Assembly (NCBI RefSeq): GCF_024494655.1
Contig: NZ_JANHDL010000002.1
Span: forward strand, 372,001-436,000
DNA from: Halorubrum laminariae
GTDB lineage: Archaea; Halobacteriota; Halobacteria; Halobacteriales; Haloferacaceae
Direction: 5' to 3'
DNA: 64,000 nt
Shown here piece by piece: positions 42,718 through 51,577 of this stretch; the first letter of the stretch is position 1; each line of letters starts with the position of its first letter. Made by a program: the position numbers and the translations under genes. The notes under the pieces were generated by a model, which searched no databases, was not told the DNA's origin, and saw nothing but the letters and a program-made list of their open reading frames with translations.

Positions 42718-43563
42718 TCATCTGATTTTCCGCACGTCGCTGATATCGAAGCCGCCGTCGTGGATCTCGGTCTCGAACCGGACGATGTTCTCCGCCTCCA
42801 GCCGAGAGAGCACCCCGCGGAACTCGCGGACGAACATGGTTCGCGCGCGCTTCGACCCGCCGCTCTCCCACGTGAACTGGAAGGTCCCGCCGGCGGCGTC
42901 GGTCAGCGCGCCGAACTCGCGGTCGGTTATCGAGTCGGTGTTCACCAACACGAGGATGAGCCCACCCCACTCGTAGGCCGCCTTCTTCAGCCCCTTCATC
43001 ACCGCCGCGATGTCGCTCCACTCGGTGTCGCCGGAGATCATCGAGACGAGGTCGGTTACGGAGTCGATGCAGACGAGGCTCCCCTCGGCGTTCGCAGACA
43101 GGTAATCGCCGAACGCCGTGAGAACGTCCTCGTACTCCCCGCGGTCGCCCAAGTCTGTGATCGACGTCGTCTCGTCTTCGTACCAGTCCCGCGGGATCGG
43201 ACTGAGCTGGAAGTACTCCGCAGAGAGATCGCGAAACGCGATCTCGTCGATGGCGGTGTCGACGATCTCGTCGACCATCGTGTACCCCATCTCCCGCGTG
43301 ATCGGGCCCGTGCCGGCGGTAAACGAGAGGTAGTGCACCTCATCAGGGAGCGTCGCTCCCGCCGGGAGGTCGCCGTAGTAGAGGTCGAACAGCTCCTCGT
43401 CGGCGCGCGCGAGCGCGTTCATCGCCGCGCTCGTGTAGAGGAACTCCCGCGCGCCGGCCCCCGACTCGCCGGCGAGCAGCACGACGCTCCCCGGCGGTGC
43501 GCCCCCGTCGAGGATCGAGTCGAGGCGAGCGACGCCGAACGGCAGGCTCGTCATGTCACTCAT
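42718..43563 (-). CDS. KaiC/RadA-like ATPase homologue with damaged Walker A
   Basis: The 281-residue protein has the KaiC-like RecA fold seen in haloarchaeal HTR-like proteins: FGVARLDSILDGGAPPGSVVLLAG at the start and a Walker B-like strand SLVCIDSVTDL. The P-loop reads GESGAGARE, so the invariant Lys and Ser/Thr are replaced. ATP hydrolysis is therefore doubtful; it may bind a nucleotide weakly or act as a regulator. It is cytoplasmic. A 100-base gap separates it from the coiled-coil gene and 16 bases from the RFAP-synthase gene upstream. Confidence 0.75.
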   Translation of the reverse strand: MSDMTSLPFGVARLDSILDGGAPPGSVVLLAGESGAGAREFLYTSAAMNALARADEELFDLYYGDLPAGATLPDEVHYLSFTAGTGPITREMGYTMVDEIVDTAIDEIAFRDLSAEYFQLSPIPRDWYEDETTSITDLGDRGEYEDVLTAFGDYLSANAEGSLVCIDSVTDLVSMISGDTEWSDIAAVMKGLKKAAYEWGGLILVLVNTDSITDREFGALTDAAGGTFQFTWESGGSKRARTMFVREFRGVLSRLEAENIVRFETEIHDGGFDISDVRKIR

Positions 43564-43579
43564 GGAGTCGCCGCTCCGC

Positions 43580-44632
43580 TTAGTGTTGTTGCTCGTCGGC
43601 GTTCGTGCCCTCGCGCGTCACCCGCGCACCCCTCGACGCCGCGCGAACGACCGACACCGATCCCTCGACGCCGGCCTCGTCGAGGGCGCGCTCGCCCGCG
43701 TCGGCGGCCGCCTCGGCGTGAGCCGCGTCGGTGACGCCGTAGACAATCGGTCCCCACGACGACTGTCCGGCCCCGAACACACCGGCGGCCGCCGACAGCG
43801 ACGCAACTACATCACCGACCGGTGGGCGGTAGACGCCGCCCTGTTCGTCGGCGTACCACGCCCCGTTGAGCCGACCGATCTCCGCGACGGCGGCACCGAA
43901 CCCCTCGGCGTTTCCGGTCGCCACGGCGGGGAGCACGCGACGCGTGACGATCCCCCCGATCCGGTCGGCGAGTCCCGGTTCGGCGCGTTCGACCGCCGCG
44001 CGCATCGCTCCGTCTTCGTTGTCACCACTCCGACCGGGGTCGGCGTCTGGCCGCACGAGCAGGAAGCGCCAGTCGTCTGGCACGGGGTGACGGGCCGAAA
44101 CCGGGGGCACCGTCCAGTCGCCGTCGTCCGGGCGGTCAGTAGTGAACCGCGCGGTGGGATGACCGGCGTCGAGGACGAATCCACCGTCCTCGAAGGTCGC
44201 GACGCCGACGCCCGAGCGTCCGCCCCGCCCGAAGTCTGGTGCGCGCTCGCGGATGCGAGCCGGTTCGTCGTGGGCGGCCGCGACCGCGGCGAGCGTCGCC
44301 GCGGCGAGCTGCGTGCCGCTCCCGAGCCCGGCGTGACGCGGGAGGGAGTCGCAGAGGACGACCCGCACGCCGTCGACGCCGAGGCGGTCGACGGCCGTGC
44401 GCGCGTGCGAGCGGAGGTCGGTCGTCGTCTCGGACGCGACGCCGGACGTCTCGGAGCGCGTTCCGCCGGCCGCGTCCGCGACCGCAACGCTCACTCCGGT
44501 GGCCGGCTCGGCGTCGACGACGACGCGCGGCTCGCGGAGACCCAATCCGAGCGCGCCGTACAGCCGCTGGTGTGAGAGGCTGAGATTACAGAAACCGAAG
44601 TGGAGTCGGGCTCCGGCGCTCACGCGTGCCAT
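43580..44632 (-). CDS. Beta-ribofuranosylaminobenzene 5'-phosphate synthase homologue (GHMP fold)
   Basis: The 350-residue protein begins MARVSAGARLHFGF, the start typical of beta-RFAP synthases of the GHMP superfamily. It keeps the glycine-rich motif LPRHAGLGSGTQLA. In methanogens the enzyme joins p-hydroxybenzoate or p-aminobenzoate to PRPP in methanopterin synthesis. Haloarchaea lack methanopterin, so the product may be a related pterin-type cofactor. ATG 44632 is preferred to the longer reading from 44698. Substrate here is uncertain. Confidence 0.7.
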   Translation of the reverse strand: MARVSAGARLHFGFCNLSLSHQRLYGALGLGLREPRVVVDAEPATGVSVAVADAAGGTRSETSGVASETTTDLRSHARTAVDRLGVDGVRVVLCDSLPRHAGLGSGTQLAAATLAAVAAAHDEPARIRERAPDFGRGGRSGVGVATFEDGGFVLDAGHPTARFTTDRPDDGDWTVPPVSARHPVPDDWRFLLVRPDADPGRSGDNEDGAMRAAVERAEPGLADRIGGIVTRRVLPAVATGNAEGFGAAVAEIGRLNGAWYADEQGGVYRPPVGDVVASLSAAAGVFGAGQSSWGPIVYGVTDAAHAEAAADAGERALDEAGVEGSVSVVRAASRGARVTREGTNADEQQH

Positions 44633-44730
44633 GGGGTCGCTTCGCGCCCGACCGCTAAATGGTGCGTGGCCGTGGCGGGCGTTGCCCGGATCGGTCACGG
44701 CGACGGCATCGCGGCGTCACTGTCTGCCGG

Positions 44731-45066
44731 TCACGCGTCGCCGGCCGGCCCGGTCTCCAAGTCGAACTCCCACTCCTCGTAGCCGCCGGCCATGCTCGCG
44801 ACGAGCACGTCCTCCTCGACGCCCTCGTAGCTCTGGATCAACATCGCCGCCTGCTTCGACGACTGGCCGACGGGACACGCGCAGACCACGTCAGTGTCGC
44901 CCCAGTCCATGTCGGACACGCGTGAGGGGAGATTACCGAGCGGGACGTTGATCGCTCCGGGGATGTGTCCCCGTTCGTACTGCTCGGGCGAGCGCGTGTC
45001 GATGACGCGGATATCGCCTGCCTGAACGCGCTCGTTGACTTCCGCGGGGGTGAGTTCTTCGACCAT
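44731..45066 (-). CDS. Rhodanese-domain sulfurtransferase
   Basis: The 111-residue single-domain rhodanese has RVIDTRSPEQYERGHIPGAI early and the active-site loop CACPVGQSSKQAA, whose first Cys-x-Cys region carries the persulfide. It moves sulfane sulfur between acceptors in the cytoplasm. It lies two bases from the TusA-like gene on the same strand. Together they look like a sulfur relay, possibly feeding the cysteine synthase and UbaA genes nearby. Confidence 0.85.
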   Translation of the reverse strand: MVEELTPAEVNERVQAGDIRVIDTRSPEQYERGHIPGAINVPLGNLPSRVSDMDWGDTDVVCACPVGQSSKQAAMLIQSYEGVEEDVLVASMAGGYEEWEFDLETGPAGDA

Positions 45067-45068
45067 GA

Positions 45069-45368
45069 TCACTCCTTCCGCAGGAAGATGCGGTAGCGCC
45101 CGTCGCCCGACTTCCACACCTTCGCGGTCGCGTCGTCGCCGACCGCCTTCGGGACATTCTCGGTGCTCGGCACGTGGTCCGTCTTCTGCACGAGCACGTC
45201 GCCGGGAGCGAGCCCCGCGATGGCCTTCTTCGCTTCGACCTGCGGATACGGACACACCTCGCCGGTCATGTCCTGTACCTCCGTCGCGTCTTCGAGCAGG
45301 GCTTGGGCCGTCTCGTCGTCGAGCTCGTCCGGCATCTCGACGACATCGTCCCACGATGGTTGGCTCAT
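45069..45368 (-). CDS. TusA-like sulfurtransferase
   Basis: The 99-residue protein has the TusA core motif EVCPYPQVEAKKAI, with the persulfide-bearing Cys in CPYP, and ends in the usual strand KSGDGRYRIFLRKE. It hands sulfur to partners such as rhodaneses. The N-terminal 35 residues are an acidic extension not needed for the fold. It is the first gene of a two-gene operon with the rhodanese and is divergent from cysteine synthase. Confidence 0.83.
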   Translation of the reverse strand: MSQPSWDDVVEMPDELDDETAQALLEDATEVQDMTGEVCPYPQVEAKKAIAGLAPGDVLVQKTDHVPSTENVPKAVGDDATAKVWKSGDGRYRIFLRKE

Positions 45369-45518
45369 GTGAACGGATACGCCCGGGATCGGGTAACCCC
45401 TTTGGTGACCGGCAGGCTTCTCCCGTATCTCGGACGGGAGATCGCGTCACACGACCGCGATAGCCGTCGAGAGCACCGTTTTCGTCGGACTCTTACCGAG
45501 GAGCGATCTACAGGACCC

Positions 45519-46538
45519 ATGAGCGAGTACGCCGCCGACGAATCGACTATCTTCGAGACGCCGCTTCTGGAGCTCGACCTCAACATCGAGTCGGACGCGG
45601 ACGTGTACGCGAAAGCCGAGTGGTTCAACCTCTACGACGCTCCCTACGGCGGGGGATCGGTCAAATCGCGGATCGCGAAGGGGATGTTAGACGGCGCGGA
45701 GGCGCGCGGCGATCTCGAACCGGACGACACCGTGATCGAACCGACCTCGGGCAACACCGGCAGCGAGATCGCTCGGCTCGCGAGCGCCCGCGGCTACGAC
45801 GTGGAGATCGTCATGCCCGACAACGCCGCGGGCGGGAAGGTCGACGCCGTCCGCGACGCCGGCGCGGAGATCCACTTCGTCGACGCCGATCTCGGGTACG
45901 ACGCCGTCATCGAGCGCTGCGAGGAGATCGTCGCCGCCGACCCGGACGCCTACTACCGACCGAACCAGTACGAGAACTCTGACAATCCCGGTACTCACGA
46001 ACAGACAACGGCCACGGAGATCCACGAAGCGACCGACGGTGACGTGACCCACTTCGTCGCCGGTGTCGGCACGGGCGGGACGGTCACGGGGACGGGCCGC
46101 GGGCTGACGGACCTGACCGACGGCGCGGTCGAGGTCGTCGGCTTCGAGCCGAACGAGCCACTCCACGCCATCGATGGGCTGAAATACCTGAAAACGGGCG
46201 ACCACTATCACCCTGACACGTACGACGAGTCGGTGCTCGACCGGACCGAGTACGTCGCCACCGGCGACGCCTACGACCGCGCGCGGGCGCTCCGCGAGCG
46301 CTACCTCGACCGCGAGATTCCGATCGCCGACCCCGGTCAGCACAACGCCGAGACCGTCCGCGAGCACCTCCGCGTCGACGACCAGTTCGTCGTCGGCACC
46401 TCCGCCGGCGCGGGCGCGGCCGTCGTCGCCGCCCTCGACGAGGCGAGCGAACTCGCGGACGACGACGTAGTCGTGTTCATGCTGTGCGACCGCGGCGACA
46501 AGTACGCGGACATCCCGCTGTGGGAGGAGTATTTATAA
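45519..46538 (+). CDS. PLP-dependent cysteine synthase
   Basis: The 339-residue fold-type II PLP enzyme has the Schiff-base Lys49 in GGGSVKSRIA, the substrate loop PTSGNTGSE and the phosphate-binding loop GVGTGGTVTGTG. It makes cysteine from an activated serine and sulfide. ATG 45519 is chosen because family members begin with the ETPLLEL stretch soon after. It is divergent from the TusA/rhodanese pair, which fits a shared sulfur role. Cystathionine beta-synthase is the close alternative; no CBS domain is present. Confidence 0.88.
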   Translation: MSEYAADESTIFETPLLELDLNIESDADVYAKAEWFNLYDAPYGGGSVKSRIAKGMLDGAEARGDLEPDDTVIEPTSGNTGSEIARLASARGYDVEIVMPDNAAGGKVDAVRDAGAEIHFVDADLGYDAVIERCEEIVAADPDAYYRPNQYENSDNPGTHEQTTATEIHEATDGDVTHFVAGVGTGGTVTGTGRGLTDLTDGAVEVVGFEPNEPLHAIDGLKYLKTGDHYHPDTYDESVLDRTEYVATGDAYDRARALRERYLDREIPIADPGQHNAETVREHLRVDDQFVVGTSAGAGAAVVAALDEASELADDDVVVFMLCDRGDKYADIPLWEEYL

Positions 46539-46575
46539 ATCGAAACGGAGCCGACAGAGAGTCAGTTGTCGACTT

Positions 46576-46839
46576 CTACCGACCGCCGCTGGCCGCGGGG
46601 ATGACCCGGACCTGCGCGTCGGCCGGCACTTCGGCATCGAGCCCCTCGACGGGCGTTCCCTCGACGTAGACGTTGATGAACTCCTTGATCTCGTCGTCCT
46701 CGATGACGCTGTCTCTGAGCTCCGGTCCGTGCTCGTCCGCGTGGTTCTCGAACAGTTCGCGGACCGTCTCACCCGCGACTTCGACCTCGGAAGTCGAGGA
46801 TCCCCCGACCAGCACGGCCGGCAGTTTGATTGTTGCCAT
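46576..46839 (-). CDS. SAMP/MoaD-type ubiquitin-like protein ending Gly-Gly-Arg
   Basis: The 87-residue protein has the beta-grasp outline of small archaeal modifiers and MoaD: MATIKLPAVLVGG, GETVRELFENHA, then FINVYVEG and VRVIPAASGGR. SAMPs end in a free Gly-Gly that E1 adenylates. Here the frame adds one Arg before TAG (46576-46578). A processing step would thus be needed, and a JAMM peptidase gene lies 1.1 kb away. ATG 46839 is preferred to the GTG at 46845. Conjugation to proteins or sulfur delivery to molybdopterin or tRNA are the known roles of this family. Confidence 0.83.
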   Translation of the reverse strand: MATIKLPAVLVGGSSTSEVEVAGETVRELFENHADEHGPELRDSVIEDDEIKEFINVYVEGTPVEGLDAEVPADAQVRVIPAASGGR

Positions 46840-47085
46840 ACTCACGGTTTGCCGTCCTCGCCAAAAAGAGACCCGCCGACGGCAATCTACACCCCGATCT
46901 GATACGCCTCGCTGACCGGGAAAACCGAAGTATTGGCCGTCCCCGTCGACCAGCGGCGGACCCGGACGATCGGTTCCCAGTGGGACACCGCGAACCGGTC
47001 GTGCACCGCGATCGCACCTCGGAGAAGGCGGCAGTACCTCTGGTGGACGGCCCGTTTATGCGTTTCCGGCGCGAAATGGCACAAA

Positions 47086-47949
47086 ATGAGCGATCTCGAC
47101 CTCGATCCGACTCAGCTCGACCGCTACTCCAGACACATCATCATGGACGACGTGGGCCCCGACGGACAGAAGGCCCTGCTCGACGCCGAGGTGCTCGTGC
47201 TCGGTGCCGGCGGGCTCGGCGCGCCGATCATCCAGTACCTCGCCGCCGCGGGCATCGGCACCATCGGCATCGCGGACGACGACGAGGTGGAGTTGTCGAA
47301 CCTCCAGCGACAGGTGATCCACGGGGACGACGACGTGGGGCGCACAAAGGTCGACTCCGCCGCCGACTTCGTCGAACAGCTCAACCCCGATATCGACGTG
47401 CAGAAACACGAGCTTCGAGTCACCGCTGACAACATCGAGGACCTAATCTCCGGCTACGACTTCGTCGTCGACGGAACCGACAACTTCGCGACGCGGTACC
47501 TCGTCAACGACGCGTGTACGCTCGCCGGGATCCCCTTCTCGCACGGCTCCATCTTCAAGTTCGAGGGACAGGTGACGACGTTCGCGGGCGACGACGACTC
47601 GCCGTGTTACCGCTGTCTGTTCCCCGAGGCACCGCCCGCGGGCATGGTGCCGAACTGCGCGACTGCGGGCGTCCTCGGCGTCCTCCCCGGTACCGTGGGG
47701 TGTCTGCAAGCCACGGAGACGGTCAAACATATCATCGGTGAGGGCGAGAGTCTCGACGGCTCGATGCTGTTTTTCGACGCGCTCGACATGGAGTTCGACA
47801 AAGTCGAGATCCCCAAGCGCGACGACTGCCCGGTCTGCGGCGACGACCCCGCAATCGAGTCGGTCCACGACGTGGAGTACAGCGCCTCCTGTGCGATCGA
47901 CATTGGCGACGACGATGAGCCCGAACCGGAGATCGAAGCGAACGACTGA
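47086..47949 (+). CDS. ubaA: UbaA-type E1 activating enzyme (MoeB/ThiF family)
   Basis: The 287-residue protein activates SAMPs by adenylation and makes thiocarboxylates for protein modification, tRNA thiolation and molybdopterin. Visible are the nucleotide loop GAGGLG (40-45), catalytic Cys191 (NCATAGVLG), and the structural zinc pairs C174/C177 and C248/C251. Haloarchaea typically use a single E1 for all SAMPs. It is convergent with the JAMM protease gene (six bases between stops) and near a SAMP gene. The start is ATG 47086. Confidence 0.9.
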   Translation: MSDLDLDPTQLDRYSRHIIMDDVGPDGQKALLDAEVLVLGAGGLGAPIIQYLAAAGIGTIGIADDDEVELSNLQRQVIHGDDDVGRTKVDSAADFVEQLNPDIDVQKHELRVTADNIEDLISGYDFVVDGTDNFATRYLVNDACTLAGIPFSHGSIFKFEGQVTTFAGDDDSPCYRCLFPEAPPAGMVPNCATAGVLGVLPGTVGCLQATETVKHIIGEGESLDGSMLFFDALDMEFDKVEIPKRDDCPVCGDDPAIESVHDVEYSASCAIDIGDDDEPEPEIEAND

Positions 47950-47955
47950 GTCACC

Positions 47956-48384
47956 CTAGCGTTCGCTTACCACCGACACCGTCTCCTGTTCGAACCCTGC
48001 GTCGTCGCCGCGCCAGCGCCATGACCCGACGAACGGGTAGCCGTCGAGCGCGCAGATGACGTACGAGTGGCCCGGCCACGTCGCTCGCGCCGCGTCCGTC
48101 TCGCTCGGGTGAGTCGGGCCGGTCGGGTGCGAGTGGTAGAAGCCGACCAAGTCATGTCCGTCGTCTTCGACCGCTTCGATCAGTTCGAACTGCTCTTCGG
48201 GATCGATGAGGTATCGGATCTCCGGCGTCTCCGCGACGTTCTCGGCCTCGTAGGTCTCGGCGACGACGCTCGGCTTGCCGTCGTCGCCGTGCGTGCCGGC
48301 GAGCACGCCGCAGATTTCGGCCTCCCCGCCGCTGTAGGCGTGATACACGATGTCGTCGTAGGCCGCCCGCGAGAGTTCGATCAT
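47956..48384 (-). CDS. JAMM/MPN+ metalloprotease (desampylase type)
   Basis: The 142-residue protein has the full JAMM zinc motif: Glu23 (or the nearby Glu21), then H84-x-H86-x7-S94-x2-D97 in HSHPTGPTHPSETD. In Haloferax the homologue JAMM1 cleaves SAMPs from their targets and trims SAMP precursors. Location beside ubaA and a SAMP that ends in Gly-Gly-Arg makes it the natural processing enzyme here. It is convergent with ubaA. Confidence 0.9.
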   Translation of the reverse strand: MIELSRAAYDDIVYHAYSGGEAEICGVLAGTHGDDGKPSVVAETYEAENVAETPEIRYLIDPEEQFELIEAVEDDGHDLVGFYHSHPTGPTHPSETDAARATWPGHSYVICALDGYPFVGSWRWRGDDAGFEQETVSVVSER

Positions 48385-48456
48385 GTAGCGAAGTAGGGGC
48401 GTCCGTCAGATAAGTCCGTCCCGACCGGCAGCGGCTGTGCCCCGTCCGCGAGAGCG

Positions 48457-49038
48457 GTGGCCGTCGTGTCGGTGTTCGTCCACGCGGAGGATGAGGTACC
48501 GCCGCAACTCCGTGACGACTGGACCTACCCGACGATCTCCGGGAAGAAGCTCAACCTCAACGACGGGCCACACAGCGACATGGTGTTCATCAGTCCGTAC
48601 CTAGTAGACGGGACGCTCCCGCCCGAAAACGAGCTCGGCGATTTCGGCGACTGGGCGGAGATTCACCGCGATCGCCTAGAGGATCGCTCCTGCGTCAAGA
48701 AGGACAAGCGCCCGTGATACGGCTGGCACGAGAACCCGCCGCTGGAGGACATCCTCCAGCCGAAGCTCCTCTGTCAGGATATCGCTGAAACGCCGCAGTT
48801 CTGGATCGACGAGGAAGGCGACGTGGTTCCGAAACACAGCGTCTACTATCTGATTCCCGAGGATCACGTCGACCTCGAGGAGCTCGCCGAGTACCTGAAC
48901 GGTCCCGAGGCGCGGGCGTGGCTCGAAGCGAACTGCCAGATGGCCGCGAACGGATTCTACCGACTTCAGACGACGGTCATGGAAGATCTCCCCGTTCCAG
49001 AGAGGTTCGGAGAGGTTATTCAGGACACCCTCATCTGA
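48457..49038 (+). pseudogene. Broken tail of a restriction-modification DNA methylase
   Basis: The frame reads ISGKKLNLNDGPHSDM, then KKDKRP, a TGA at 48715-48717, then YGWHENPPLEDILQPKLLC and VYYLIPEDHVDLEELAEYL, ending in LPVPERFGEV. This is the C-terminal part of large haloarchaeal type IIG/Eco57I-type adenine methylases. All N-terminal catalytic parts are missing. Trp is expected at the TGA in the intact family, so one base change made the stop. The remnant follows the JAMM gene at the edge of the second accessory zone. Confidence 0.75.
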
Positions 49039-49101
49039 GACTATGCTGAGGCGGACCACACTACAGTTTCCCGAATAGTCACCCCGAACCGACGTTCGTT
49101 T

Positions 49102-49424
49102 TCAGCTCTCTGCTGCGAGTCGCTCACCGACGACGCCGGCGACGCACTTGACCCGCACCGGCACGTCAGCGTCGTGGACGCTATCATTTTCACAGAAGAC
49201 ACGGAAAATCTCGGTCGAGCCGTCAACGATCCGCGCGTCGAGCTGCCAGTCGTACTGGTTCGCGGCCAAGATCTCGATGCGAAGCGAGGAGTTCGCGTCG
49301 ACGCTGACGACTGCAAGCGCGTGATTGGGGTATCGCAGGCGGCTGATTCGCTCTGCGACGAGGTCGACATCCAAAACTCCTTCGTCTGTGCACTACCGCC
49401 GTGAGCCGGTTGCTTCGAGGCCAT
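49102..49424 (-). pseudogene. Frameshifted small gene, unrecognised
   Basis: From 49374 downwards an open frame of 90 residues reads VAERISRLRYPNHALAVVS and then IEILAANQYDWQLDARIV; it is protein-like but has only a TTG start. The adjacent frame upstream has ATG 49424 (MASKQPAHGGSAQTKEF) and a plausible N terminus. One frameshift near 49372-49380 would join them into about 107 residues. Either a recent frameshift broke it or a sequencing error is present. Function unknown. Confidence 0.45.
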
Positions 49425-49604
49425 ACTGGCGGCTGGTCGTCGATAGAGGTTTAGTGTGACTCGCAAGGTTCCGAACGGTTCCGGATGATCCTAATCAGTA
49501 GAGCCGCGATAGGTCAGTTAATATAGCTGTTCAGATTACTCTAATCAATATATGGGTGTTCTAACTGTGACACTTACAATTCCACAACACCTCCGTCGGG
49601 ACTG

Positions 49605-50246
49605 TCAGTAATGCCGTTGAGAAACTTCCAACTCAAAACGCTCAATTTCAGCAGGCTCGACACGGAAAGTATTATCGTCACTAACCTTAGCTCGTAGTTG
49701 CGCTGGCTCGTTTCCAATATATCCGAAATCGAGGGACGCATAAGTACTCCCAATCCCGGTACCTCTCCCTACGAACCATTCAATTTCTGCCTCAGCGAGG
49801 TATATGTCCTTCTCTGTGGTCACAGTGGCAGTAACTCGATACTCATTCTCATCTTCAAAGTACCCATGAGAGAGATTTTTGATCTCAAAGCCGTCTGGAA
49901 CAATCACCTCGTTATCTTGGATTTCCTCCTCTCGATGCGGGTTTTCTCCAAATGCACCGTATCCAATGAATGAGGTAGTGGCAACGCCGGCGAATCCCAG
50001 TACCCTTCGCCGTGTCTGCCCGTTAGTTGATAGTAAATCGTTCTCATCCTGCTCACCCCAAGACCTGACTACCGGGATTTTGTGATGAGCTACCCGCCAA
50101 CTCTCAACGGACAGAACAACCGGGAGTGCTACAGCAATTGGTGCGAAGATCGTTCTATATCCACCGTAGAATAGCCCTTCTGGTTCACCGACTAGTGAAA
50201 CGATGAGTATCGGCGTTAATACAGGAAGGTCATTCACTTTTGACAT
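49605..50246 (-). CDS. Membrane protein with a soluble beta-rich C-terminal domain
   Basis: The protein (213 residues from ATG 50246) has two or three hydrophobic segments in the first 100 residues (VLTPILIVSLVG, IFAPIAVALPVVLSV, RRRVLGFAGVATTSFIGYGAF). A beta-rich domain with VTATVTTEKDIYLAEAEIEW follows, resembling the FxLYD-like haloarchaeal domain. The RRRVLGFAG stretch looks like a twin-arginine signal, so the last domain may face outside. An extension to TTG 50354 is rejected. Function unknown. Confidence 0.6.
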   Translation of the reverse strand: MSKVNDLPVLTPILIVSLVGEPEGLFYGGYRTIFAPIAVALPVVLSVESWRVAHHKIPVVRSWGEQDENDLLSTNGQTRRRVLGFAGVATTSFIGYGAFGENPHREEEIQDNEVIVPDGFEIKNLSHGYFEDENEYRVTATVTTEKDIYLAEAEIEWFVGRGTGIGSTYASLDFGYIGNEPAQLRAKVSDDNTFRVEPAEIERFELEVSQRHY

Positions 50247-50458
50247 GGATCCTTGATGCCTTCCGGAGTGGCGGTAGTTCCCTATCTGCCGACCCAGAGT
50301 ATACTCCAAGTAGCATACAGCAAATAGCCAATCGATGTGGGCTAGAAGTTGCAATAATCAGTATCACCATCACGAAGGTTCGTATCGCACTCTATGACTC
50401 TACGAAATGAAACACGACCCCGTAACGATACGTTCGCACACCGGCCGTTTGTCGATGG

Positions 50459-51496
50459 TTACTCTTCGTCGGAGATCCCTTGAATCACTCCAGTTCGATT
50501 ACCAGCAACGAACTGACCGGCCGCTTGCGTACGCTTACTGATGATCGCGACGCGAAGAATGTAGGTCGACACGAGAACAAACGGCGCGAACGCGACAGCG
50601 ACCACACCTGTGGTAAGCAGATCGATGTCTGGGAGATCGTTTAGGAAATGCAGGAAGGTTGCGACAATTGCAATTGTCGGGATTGTGGTGAGCGTCAGAT
50701 CTCGTGAGAGACGTGCAAATTCACGACGCGTGTAGATTGTTTTGAAATATTCGCGCGCGGCGGCAAAATACTGGAGCAGCCGGAGCATCTCCTCGATATT
50801 AGTGCTCGCTTCAGCACTCAGTTGGTCACCATACTCGGCTTGGAGTCGACGGAGATCGTTGATCTGACGATCGTGGTTGTAGTCCATCATCGCCAGCAGG
50901 ATCTCGAGCGTGGTGGCCGCGTCCATGAGGCTGCGGTTCATTGCACCGGTTTCGTCAGCTAGTGAGCGTACGTAGGTATCAAGATCGCGTCGAAAATCGA
51001 CATCTATTGCGTGTATTTCGGACTCTATGTACTGTGCCCGTTCGAGAATATCCCCGGATAGTACGCGAAGCAGCTGATCAGGTTGGGCTGGAACGTGATC
51101 AGCTCCAATGACATCTTCAAGTTGTCGGCGAAACTCGACAACGCCCTGAATCCGACCGAATTGTTGGCTCAGCGGGTTCTGTTGCTGGGAAACGTACAAC
51201 GAATTAATCGAGACGACAATCGAGAAGAGTAGCAAAGTTCCAGAGAGCAACGCCGAGGTAAGAGGAATCGCCGTGTTCTCGCTTGCAAGGCTCCCTGATT
51301 GTGGTGTAACAAGGATGATCCCAATCACAACCGTTTGAACAAACCCAGCCGCGAGGAGAAATCCGGCAACAACCCGTCTATCCCCCGAAATTGCCAGCCA
51401 CTCCCATGCATGTGTAAGTGGTCTTGGGAGGTTGCTGCCGACGCCACGTATGTTCCCCTCGGTATTTTCGCTCACACAACGTTTGTTCGGATACAT
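50459..51496 (-). CDS. Four-segment membrane protein with a long helical middle
   Basis: The 345-residue protein has two membrane segments near residues 44-62 and 78-96 (VVAGFLLAAGFVQTVVIGII and ALLSGTLLLFSIVVSI). A cytoplasmic helical region of about 150 residues follows, then two further segments near the end (LTTIPTIAIVATFLHF and VVAVAFAPFVLVSTYILRV). This layout is common in haloarchaeal proteins of unknown function. The ATG is at 51494-51496. It stands alone next to the relic insertion sequence. Confidence 0.65.
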   Translation of the reverse strand: MYPNKRCVSENTEGNIRGVGSNLPRPLTHAWEWLAISGDRRVVAGFLLAAGFVQTVVIGIILVTPQSGSLASENTAIPLTSALLSGTLLLFSIVVSINSLYVSQQQNPLSQQFGRIQGVVEFRRQLEDVIGADHVPAQPDQLLRVLSGDILERAQYIESEIHAIDVDFRRDLDTYVRSLADETGAMNRSLMDAATTLEILLAMMDYNHDRQINDLRRLQAEYGDQLSAEASTNIEEMLRLLQYFAAAREYFKTIYTRREFARLSRDLTLTTIPTIAIVATFLHFLNDLPDIDLLTTGVVAVAFAPFVLVSTYILRVAIISKRTQAAGQFVAGNRTGVIQGISDEE

Positions 51497-51577
51497 CCTG
51501 TTTAGTGATTTCGCGATTCCGCCATGTGGGTGTCCTCAGCGTCGCTCAGAGTATACGACTACATAAGCTTGATATTG

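Noticed and set aside
48715..48717. TGA read as selenocysteine or pyrrolysine-like recoding
   Set aside because: No such machinery or signal is visible, and Trp is expected at this place; simple nonsense mutation is enough. The same applies to the TGA at 17560 and 52422.
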